Assembly (NCBI GenBank): GCA_027297005.1
Contig: JAPUIN010000220.1
Span: 1 to 5,224, forward strand
DNA length: 5,224 nt
DNA from: Acidobacteriota bacterium
GTDB taxonomy: Bacteria > Acidobacteriota > Polarisedimenticolia > Gp22-AA2
Direction of reading: 5' to 3'
The notes beneath the pieces were generated by a model. That model worked only from the letters and a program-made list of their open reading frames with translations, searched no databases and was not told the DNA's origin. Position numbers and translations under genes: made by a program. Positions 1 through 5,224 of the stretch are shown here, one piece after another (position 1 is the first letter of the stretch; each line of letters opens with the position of its first letter).

Positions 1-65
1 TGCCGAGCGACAGCGGCCGGATCCTGCAGAGATTTTCCGTCGCCCTTCCTCCCACACGAAGACAT
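1..65 (-). CDS. Start of a gene downstream of hrcA, probably grpE (partial)
   Basis: An ATG at 63-65 opens a frame that runs off the window edge, giving about 21 residues beginning MSSCGRKGDGKSLQD. It lies 23 bases beyond the hrcA stop, and a GGAGG ribosome binding site sits four bases before the ATG, which is why this start was chosen. The fragment carries no recognisable domain. In many bacteria hrcA is followed by grpE, dnaK and dnaJ, and GrpE proteins begin with a poorly conserved hydrophilic stretch, so grpE (nucleotide exchange factor for DnaK) is the best guess from context only. The other two frames on this strand are also open over so short a distance, so even the frame is not certain. 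If it is grpE, it would share the CIRCE-controlled hrcA transcript. Confidence 0.45.
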   Translation of the reverse strand, partial: MSSCGRKGDGKSLQDPAAVAR

Positions 66-69
66 ACGG

Positions 70-74
70 CCTCC
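70..74 (-). promoter_or_regulatory. Ribosome binding site of the gene after hrcA
   Basis: On the minus strand this reads GGAGG, a strong match to the anti-Shine-Dalgarno sequence, four bases before the ATG at 65. It is the only strong site between the hrcA stop and the window edge placed correctly for a start codon, and it supports that start. Confidence 0.5.
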
Positions 75-88
75 GCCGCGAATATAGG

Positions 89-1147
89 TTACGCGTTTCG
101 GTGGGTCAACAAAGTGGAGAAAAGACGGGAGATATAGACAACCAGGGCAAGCGCCCGGTCATACTCCATGCGGGTCGGCCCCAGGACCCCCAGCCATCCC
201 GTGGCACCGTCGGCGTGCCTGTAGGGGGAGGCGACGAGAGAAAGTCCCCCCAGGAGGGGGTCGGAATTCTCCGATCCGATCAGAACGCGGGGCCGCGTCG
301 GGTCGAGGCATTGATCCAAAAGCTGGACGAGGTGATGCTTCTCCTCGAAAGTCTGGAAGAGTCGTCTGACGGTTTCGGTATCGGACAGCTCCGGATGGTT
401 CATGATGTTCGTGGTTCCGTCGAGCACCATGCGACGCTCCTCGGGCTCGGATTCGAGGTAGCGGGTCCCCAGCTTGATGGCGTTCGCCAGGATGCGATCG
501 ACGCTGGCTTTCTCCTCGGCCATGAGGCCAACGAGGCGCTCGCGGATTTCGTTCAGATTGAGCCCCGAAAACTCGCTGACGAGATAACGGCCGGCGCGAT
601 CCAGATCGTACTGCGTGAAGTCCTGTTCCATGTTGAGCACGCGATGACTCACGATCTCCGTGCGATCGACGAAGATCACCAGGATGCGCCGCTCATGGAG
701 GCTGAGAAACTCGATATGCTTCAGCCGCACGTTACTGATCGGCGGCGAAATCAGATAACCAACCTGGCTTGTGAGATGGGCAAGCAGCCTGGGAATCGCC
801 TCCATGGCCTCGGTCAGCTCGCCTCCGGTCCGCCCCAGATTCTGATCGATGAAGGCGCGCTCGCGCGAGCTGACCGAGGCATCGGGCAGCAGGGCATCGA
901 CGTAATAGCGGTATCCCTTATCGGTCGGGACACGCCCGGCCGATGCATGCGGCTGGCTGAGGTAGCCGAACTCCTCGAGGTCGGCCATGACGTTCCGTAT
1001 GCTGGCGGGACTCAGCCCCTCCCGGCTGATCTTGGCGATGGTTCGGGAGCCTATCGGCTCCCGCGTCAGGATGTAGCTCGAAACGATCTGCTTGAGGATC
1101 TCCCGCGAGCGCGGATCAAGGAGGTTGTCCTGCTTGGGATGGCTCAT
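89..1147 (-). CDS. hrcA: Heat-inducible transcription repressor HrcA
   Basis: HrcA is the cytoplasmic repressor of class I heat-shock genes (groESL and the dnaK operon); it binds CIRCE operators as a dimer and needs GroEL to hold its active fold. The 352-residue product has the usual family length. Residues 5-75 form the N-terminal winged-helix domain, with the family signature around 45-83 (GLSPASIRNVMADLEEFGYL, then HASAGRVPTDKGYRYYVD). The middle is the GAF-like and insertion region, and the C-terminal part keeps the late family segment with IGSEN (near residue 293), GWLGVLGPTRMEY and a final ISRLFSTLL helix. The ATG at 1147 gives the expected N-terminus, yet no good Shine-Dalgarno sequence precedes it: the CIRCE ends only four bases upstream, so ribosome loading may be weak. 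The stop is TAA at 89-91. The gene is set apart from prfB by its own promoter, and the CIRCE implies autorepression. Identity is very secure. Confidence 0.97.
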   Translation of the reverse strand: MSHPKQDNLLDPRSREILKQIVSSYILTREPIGSRTIAKISREGLSPASIRNVMADLEEFGYLSQPHASAGRVPTDKGYRYYVDALLPDASVSSRERAFIDQNLGRTGGELTEAMEAIPRLLAHLTSQVGYLISPPISNVRLKHIEFLSLHERRILVIFVDRTEIVSHRVLNMEQDFTQYDLDRAGRYLVSEFSGLNLNEIRERLVGLMAEEKASVDRILANAIKLGTRYLESEPEERRMVLDGTTNIMNHPELSDTETVRRLFQTFEEKHHLVQLLDQCLDPTRPRVLIGSENSDPLLGGLSLVASPYRHADGATGWLGVLGPTRMEYDRALALVVYISRLFSTLLTHRNA

Positions 1148-1151
1148 GGTT

Positions 1152-1178
1152 TTAGCACTCGACCAATTCGAGTGCTAA
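1152..1178 (-). promoter_or_regulatory. CIRCE operator (HrcA binding site)
   Basis: A perfect CIRCE is visible: TTAGCACTC-N9-GAGTGCTAA with all nine base pairs of each arm intact. The innermost two spacer bases on each side also pair, giving an 11-bp inverted repeat (1152-1162 with 1168-1178) around a 5-base centre. It lies four bases upstream of the hrcA ATG and its promoter-side end overlaps the last two bases of the -10 hexamer. Bound HrcA would therefore cover the -10 box and transcription start. CIRCE is the established target of HrcA, so this is strong evidence of autoregulation. Confidence 0.97.
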
Positions 1179-1205
1179 TATAAGAATCGCGTGCAAGTCT
1201 GTCAA
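1177..1205 (-). promoter_or_regulatory. Housekeeping (sigma-70-type) promoter of hrcA
   Basis: On the minus strand, TTGACA (1200-1205) is a perfect -35 hexamer, followed by a 17-base spacer and TATATT (1177-1182), one mismatch from the -10 consensus. Transcription would start near base 1170, inside the CIRCE, leaving a leader of only about 22 bases before the hrcA ATG. This matches the usual arrangement of HrcA-controlled genes: a vegetative promoter held off by a repressor rather than a heat-shock sigma factor promoter. The position was inferred from sequence only. It is the only clear promoter in the 106-base gap between prfB and hrcA. Confidence 0.88.
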
Positions 1206-1253
1206 CAGACGCTACTTCTGCTCGCAACCCAACACCATACTAGGGACAGGCTC

Positions 1254-2379
1254 CTAGCTGCCCGATATGCTCTGTTTTAGCAAGAACATGCGGATGAAGG
1301 GGTCCAGATCGCCATCGAGGATGCGGTCGACATCCCCCACCTCGTACCCGGTTCGATGGTCCTTCACCATGCGGTAGGGTTGCATGACGTAGGATCGGAT
1401 CTGGCTTCCGAAGTCGATATCCTTCTTGGCCCCTTCCTCGACCTGTCGTTTCTCGTCCCGCTTGCGGCGCTCCATCTCGTAGAGGCGGGACTTGAGGACC
1501 CGCATCGCCATCTCGCGATTACGGTGCTGGGAGCGCTCGTTCTGGCACGAGACGACGATGCCGGTCGGGTGGTGCGTGATGCGAACCGCGGAGTCGGTGA
1601 CGTTGACGTGCTGGCCCCCGGCGCCGCTGCTCCGGTAGGTGTCGATGCGCAGATCCTTGTCGTGGATCTCCACCTCGATATCCTCATTGAGTTCCGGATA
1701 GGCGTAGACCGACGCGAACGACGTGTGGCGCCTCCCTGAGGCATCGAATGGCGAGATGCGAACCAGTCGGTGGACGCCGTTCTCGGCGCGCAGGAAACCG
1801 AAAGCGTTTTGGCCGCGCACGAGCAGCGTGGCGCTCTTGATGCCTGCCTCATCGCCCCGCTGGTGGTCGAGGGTCTCGATCGTGTAGCCGTGCATTTCGG
1901 CCCACCGCATGTACATGCGGTACAGCATCTCCGCCCAGTCCTGCGATTCGGTCCCACCCGCCCCGGGATGGATCGTCAGGATGGCATTTCCCCCATCGTG
2001 CTCACCACTCAGCATCATTTCCAGCTCGAGGGAGTTGAGGGCTTCGGCCATGTCGGCTACGGTGCGGTCGAGATCGTCGTGAACGTCCTCCCCCTCGCTG
2101 GCCAGCTCGAGGCAGGCCTGCACGTCCTCGGCCTTATTCTGCAGAGAGCGGAGCCCCTCGAGCTCTTCGGTCAGACGGGTCCGACGCTGCAGAATTGACT
2201 GGGCCTGTATGGGATCGGACCAGAGATCCGGCGCAGCAGCGCGCGCGTCGAGCCGCTCGAGATCGCGGCTCAGGGTCTCCAGATCAAAGATGCCCCCGAA
2301 GCTCGCTGTACCGCTCCCGAAGGGATTCGGCCTTGCGAACGAGCTCATCGAGTTCCATATCCTTGGGCAGCTTCGTCAT
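1254..2379 (-). CDS. prfB: Peptide chain release factor 2, with programmed +1 frameshift
   Basis: RF2 reads UAA and UGA stop codons in the ribosome and triggers release of the finished protein. The coding region is split: a zero frame from 2379 to 2287 (31 codons, ending in the segment SELRGHL) meets UGA at 2284-2286, and the remainder continues in the +1 frame from the GAT at 2285 to the TAG at 1254. The joined product is 374 residues, or 367 if it starts at the ATG at 2358; E. coli RF2 has 365. The stop-recognition tripeptide SPF is at about residues 209-211 and the catalytic GGQ at 254-256, in the context SSGAGGQHVN. The ATG at 2379 is preferred because it overlaps the lnt stop as ATGA, suggesting translational coupling; the ATG at 2358, preceded at only one base by AAGGA, gives a more typical N-terminus (MELDELVRKAESL). 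A single-frame start at 2348 would bypass the shift and replace the conserved N-terminal helix with an unrelated sequence. The gene ends in UAG, which RF2 itself does not read. Confidence 0.95.
2283..2298 (-). promoter_or_regulatory. prfB: prfB programmed +1 frameshift site
   Basis: The minus strand reads CGGGGGCATCTTTGAT, nearly the same as the E. coli element AGGGGGTATCTTTGAC. The parts are a Shine-Dalgarno-like G-run (2293-2297), a 3-base spacer, the slippery CUU codon (2287-2289) and the in-frame UGA (2284-2286). When RF2 is scarce the ribosome pauses at UGA, slips from CUU to UUU and continues with GAT; when RF2 is plentiful it terminates after 31 codons. This is the well-known autoregulatory circuit of RF2. 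The base after UGA is U here rather than C, which may alter the efficiency somewhat. Confidence 0.95.
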
Positions 2380-3980
2380 GACACCACGTGTCCCGGTTGG
2401 GGATCTGAGCCGCGCCGGCGGAATGCGCCGCGCATGAGGAACAACGCAGTGAGTATAGCACACGCCCATGCGCCTCGATCGGAGAGGCGCGCACTGAGCG
2501 TCAGGCCGGTGCGCGGATGGATGCGCCCCACGAGCAGCGCCCTCTCCTCGAGCCGGCTGCGCTTGACGATACGGCCGTGAGGATCGACGAGCGCGCTGAT
2601 CCCGGTGTTGGCCGCACGCACCAGGTCACGCCCCATCTCAACCGCACGCACCCTCGCCATCGCCAGATGCTGATGGGGCCCGGCGCTGCGCCCGAACCAC
2701 GCATCGTTGGTGATGTTCACGAGGAACGCCGCACCGCGGCCAACGCGCGTCACGATGCGGGGGAAGATCACTTCGTAGCAGATGACGGTAGCGGCCAGAC
2801 CAGCCCGGGTCGGCAGGGGATCGTAACGGCGACCCGGCTCGAAATCGGCGATCGCCCCCTCGACCAGGGGATTCACGAAGGAGAGCAGCGGGCCGAACGG
2901 GACGTATTCCCCGAACGGTACCAGGTGCACCTTGTCGTAGGTCGGGCCGAGCGTCCCATCGGCACCTATCCGGAAGGCGCTGTTCAACGCCTGGACACGC
3001 CCTCCCTCGACCCGATAGTCGACGCTGCCGACGATCAGCTCGATGTCTAGCTCACGGGCGAGCGAGGCGACCCGATCGGCATATCCGGCACGCTCCACGA
3101 CGATCGGCTCCGAGACCTCCCCGTTGCGGGCCAATCCCGGGTATCTGAAGGAGAGCGGGCTTGACGATTCGGGCCAGATGACGATCCGGGCTCCCGCCGC
3201 CGCCGCACGTCGAGTCATGGTGATCAGATCGCTCACGATCTCTTCCTCCGCCCCGCGGTCCCATTTCCGTTCCTGCGCGACGTTCGCCTGGATCAGGGCG
3301 ATCGTCACACCCTCCTCCGGGGTCGTGCTTGTCGCCAGGACGACCGCCCCCCCCAGGTGGGCAAGTGCCACAAGGGCGAGGAGAAGGGAGGGGACGGTCC
3401 GGCGTGCGCCGCGGACGGCCCCAATGATCAGGGCTGCCGTGGCAACGTTGGACGCCGCCACGAGCAGCGAGACGAGGTAGACGCTCCCCAGAGCCGCGCT
3501 CTGCAGGAGCGGCAAGTTCGAGGACTGCGAGTATCCGAGCAGGCCCCAGGGGAATCCGCCGAAAACCCTCGCCCTCAGAAGCTCGAGGGCGACCCACGCG
3601 ATCGGCGCGAGAAGCAGGCCCGCAACGCCATAGAGTCGCCGCCAGTGTGCCGTGATGGCAGCGAATACGCCGATGTAGGCGGCGAGGTAGCCGACCAGAA
3701 GGGAGAACGACGCGATCCCCGCGATCCACGGCAATCCGCCGAACCGCACCATGACGGGGACCAGCCAGTGGAGCAGGAGCGCAAAGAAGACGATCCCGGC
3801 CAGCAGACCAAGTCCGAACGCCTCGCGGAACCTGCTCTTCCCCACCGCAAGCAGCAGAGGGACGAGGGCGATGAATGCCAGGGGGAAGAGATCGAAGCGC
3901 GGGTAGGAGAGTGCGAGCAGCACTCCGGACAGAAGCGCGAGACCGGGACGGTGCGACCTCGAGATCTCAGGGAAGTTCAT
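2376..3980 (-). CDS. lnt: Apolipoprotein N-acyltransferase
   Basis: Lnt is the inner-membrane enzyme that adds the third acyl chain to the N-terminal cysteine of lipoproteins, taking it from a phospholipid, the last step after Lgt and LspA. From the ATG at 3980 the product is 534 residues (E. coli 512). Hydrophobic segments cover roughly residues 12-47, 55-77, 84-110, 117-138, 163-188 and 195-215, followed by a carbon-nitrogen hydrolase domain from about 225 to 490 and a final membrane helix near the C-terminus. The catalytic triad is visible: Glu271 in IWPESS, Lys350 in YDKVHLVPFGEY and Cys401 in VICYEVIFP; the further conserved Glu358 lies in FGEY. The start at 3980 overlaps the upstream gene by 14 bases and puts a short N-tail before the first helix; an in-frame ATG at 4046 lies deep in the upstream gene and is unlikely. 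No strong Shine-Dalgarno precedes 3980, which suggests coupling to the upstream gene. The TGA stop overlaps the probable prfB start. Confidence 0.95.
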   Translation of the reverse strand: MNFPEISRSHRPGLALLSGVLLALSYPRFDLFPLAFIALVPLLLAVGKSRFREAFGLGLLAGIVFFALLLHWLVPVMVRFGGLPWIAGIASFSLLVGYLAAYIGVFAAITAHWRRLYGVAGLLLAPIAWVALELLRARVFGGFPWGLLGYSQSSNLPLLQSAALGSVYLVSLLVAASNVATAALIIGAVRGARRTVPSLLLALVALAHLGGAVVLATSTTPEEGVTIALIQANVAQERKWDRGAEEEIVSDLITMTRRAAAAGARIVIWPESSSPLSFRYPGLARNGEVSEPIVVERAGYADRVASLARELDIELIVGSVDYRVEGGRVQALNSAFRIGADGTLGPTYDKVHLVPFGEYVPFGPLLSFVNPLVEGAIADFEPGRRYDPLPTRAGLAATVICYEVIFPRIVTRVGRGAAFLVNITNDAWFGRSAGPHQHLAMARVRAVEMGRDLVRAANTGISALVDPHGRIVKRSRLEERALLVGRIHPRTGLTLSARLSDRGAWACAILTALFLMRGAFRRRGSDPQPGHVVS

Positions 3981-5224
3981 GCAGCAGCAGGCGGAGCGGC
4001 TCCCGGACGTCAACCGCGCCGGCCGCGGCCTGTTGCAGTCCGGCATGAAACAGGGTGTTCATCCCGTCCCGGGCGCAGCGCTCGCGCATCGAGGGGGCGT
4101 CCACGCGCAGAGAGAATGAGCGCGCCAGCGGCCCGGGCAGGAATTCGAAAACCGGCTCGAGATCGATCACCCCCGACTCGCGGCATGAAGCACATCCCTG
4201 AGTGAGGAAATACCGGCCGGGACCGGCGGCACGGTAACGCGGTCCCGGAGAGAGCAGGTCGTGCACGTCAAACGGGTGCCGGCACGCGTCGCAGAGCCGC
4301 TCGAGGAGACGCGTCGCGAGGATTCCGGCGATCGATCCGGTCGACCTCGCACCGCCGCCGGTCCACCGGATCAGCCATTCGGCCGCTTCGAAAGCATCTC
4401 CCACCGGAAGCGGCGCGATCAGCACCTGCCGGTTCGCCAGCTCGAGCATCGGACCGGGATCCTCGCTTAGATTAATCTCCGGCAGCAGCAGAAGATCCGG
4501 CTGCCCCTCGAGCGCGCGCGAAACCCGGACCTCAAATGGAACTGGATCGTCGCCGATCCCCTCGAGCGCCCGCACCTCCGGTCGGCCGGGCAGCCAGCTC
4601 CCAAGCGCCGCGCGCGATGGCAGCCCTTCCTCGAGCAGATCGAGGATCGCTCCGGCGCCGGCGGCCTGCTCCTCCGCGCCGGGGCCCGCCACGAGGATCA
4701 TGCCGCGACGCTCCCTGCGCACCGACTCGAGCACCGACGCCAGTTCGGGCAGCCGGGCCCATCGCACCTCACGCCCGAGCTCGCGTACCCGGCGATGCCT
4801 CAGATCGAGAACCGAGGTCCCGCCATTGATGCCCGGGATCGCGCGGACCGATGCGATCAGGTGCCGCTCGTCGGCGCGCAGAGCCATTCTCCCCTCCCGT
4901 GGGACGACCCGCCCACGCGCGGCCATTCCCGAGATCCCTTCGACCAGACACATCACGCCTGGATAGGCGCCGCGCGGGATCGGAACAAACGCCGCCCCGC
5001 TTTCGCCGCCGGTCAGAACAGCCCGTGCTCCCCCTCCGTGCGGCTCGATCCGGATACATCGCGAACCGCGCCGCATCGCCTCCCCGCCGATCGCCCGCAG
5101 CCATTCAGAGGGGGCCGCGTCGGGACGCAACAACTCGGGGAGGGCCGGGCGGATTCCCCGGGCACGATCCGAGATGACGAACTGATTGTCGCCCGCAGCG
5201 CGGAACAGGATCCCGGGCTCGATT
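3967..5224 (-). CDS. Degenerate GspE/PilB-type secretion ATPase homologue (5' partial)
   Basis: The frame is open from the window edge to TGA at 3967-3969, about 418 residues; a TTG at 5133 is a possible but unsupported start (no ribosome binding site, frame open upstream), so the gene probably begins outside the window. Numbered from that TTG, it follows the GspE/PulE/PilB plan: residues 9-31 match the start of the N2 domain (AMRRGSRCIRIEP, like ...AVRRGASDIHIEP), 66-113 the region usually reading GLDIAERRLPQDGR...LPT..GEKVVLR, 143-170 the Walker A strand, 212-219 the Walker B strand, 281-317 a zinc-type tetracysteine (CDAC and CASC, 29 residues apart), then the family's C-terminal region. 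Key residues differ. Walker A is GPGAEEQAA in place of GPTGSGKTT, the Asp box is not recognisable, and the His box reads PLPVGD in place of TLHTND. The Walker B Glu219 remains. The reading frame is intact with the GC-rich codon use of its neighbours, so this is more likely a pseudo-ATPase than a decaying gene. In type II secretion or type IV pili the active relatives power pseudopilus/pilus assembly at the inner membrane. A structural or regulatory role here is inference. Confidence 0.75.
   Translation of the reverse strand, partial: IEPGILFRAAGDNQFVISDRARGIRPALPELLRPDAAPSEWLRAIGGEAMRRGSRCIRIEPHGGGARAVLTGGESGAAFVPIPRGAYPGVMCLVEGISGMAARGRVVPREGRMALRADERHLIASVRAIPGINGGTSVLDLRHRRVRELGREVRWARLPELASVLESVRRERRGMILVAGPGAEEQAAGAGAILDLLEEGLPSRAALGSWLPGRPEVRALEGIGDDPVPFEVRVSRALEGQPDLLLLPEINLSEDPGPMLELANRQVLIAPLPVGDAFEAAEWLIRWTGGGARSTGSIAGILATRLLERLCDACRHPFDVHDLLSPGPRYRAAGPGRYFLTQGCASCRESGVIDLEPVFEFLPGPLARSFSLRVDAPSMRERCARDGMNTLFHAGLQQAAAGAVDVREPLRLLLHELP

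Noticed and set aside
101..1183. Long open frame on the plus strand opposite hrcA
   Set aside because: It lies wholly opposite a secure hrcA gene and runs through the CIRCE and -10 region; its composition is what a GC-rich antisense frame gives, and it resembles no known protein.
1240..1257. Inverted repeat CTAGG-N8-CCTAG at the end of prfB, possible terminator
   Set aside because: Only five base pairs, it includes the stop codon, and no T-run follows on the minus strand; too weak to call an intrinsic terminator.
2284..2286. In-frame UGA in prfB as a nonsense mutation or selenocysteine codon
   Set aside because: The surrounding G-run, spacer and CUU slippery codon match the RF2 frameshift element, and the downstream coding continues in the +1 frame, not the zero frame.
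3357..4205. Long plus-strand frame opposite lnt and the ATPase-like gene
   Set aside because: Very rich in Arg, Glu, Gly and Pro without any fold or motif, and opposite two well-supported genes; an antisense shadow.
4504..4569. Direct repeat of 12 bases (CCCCTCGAGCGC) 54 bases apart in the ATPase-like gene
   Set aside because: It encodes the short in-frame segment ALEG twice with favoured codons; flanking residues differ and no further copies follow, so it is not a repeat domain.
974..4734. About 15 copies of the palindrome CTCGAG, far more than base composition predicts
   Set aside because: Those checked in the ATPase-like gene fall in frame as Leu-Glu (CTC GAG) in Leu/Glu-rich proteins, so codon preference explains them; spacing is irregular and no regulatory pattern is seen.
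3967..5224. Reading the ATPase-like gene as a decaying pseudogene
   Set aside because: No stops or frameshifts over more than 1.2 kb, GC-rich codon use like its neighbours, tetracysteine conserved, and a coupled overlap with lnt; these favour a gene kept under selection, though orthologues are needed to prove it.

Overview
The window is GC-rich, densely coded, and every supported gene lies on the minus strand, so transcription runs from base 5224 towards base 1. In transcription order it holds: (i) a 5'-truncated gene for a GspE/PilB-type secretion/pilus ATPase homologue whose nucleotide-binding motifs have been replaced; (ii) lnt, apolipoprotein N-acyltransferase; (iii) prfB, peptide chain release factor 2, with a classic programmed +1 frameshift; (iv) a 106-bp intergenic region with a near-consensus sigma-70-type promoter and a perfect CIRCE operator; (v) hrcA, the heat-shock repressor; and (vi) the first 65 bases of a further gene, probably grpE by context.

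The organism is a diderm (Gram-negative-type) bacterium, because Lnt acts on lipoproteins in such cells and a type II secretion/type IV pilus-like ATPase homologue is present. High GC, HrcA/CIRCE control and the gene order fit several lineages (deltaproteobacteria-like groups or high-GC candidate phyla). I cannot fix the taxon from sequence alone. There is no sign of mobile elements, tRNA/rRNA, CRISPR or recent transfer.

The first three genes look like one translationally coupled unit: the ATPase-like gene overlaps lnt by 14 bases, and the lnt stop overlaps the probable prfB start in an ATGA. hrcA begins a separate, self-regulated heat-shock unit: HrcA should bind the CIRCE, which sits on its own promoter's -10 box and start site.

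Two points deserve most attention. The ATPase homologue keeps the fold-defining landmarks and the tetracysteine zinc site but has lost the Walker A Lys/Thr, the Asp box and the His box, so it looks like a pseudo-ATPase. The prfB reading frame must be joined across an in-frame UGA; a single-frame call starting at 2348 gives the protein a wrong N-terminus.
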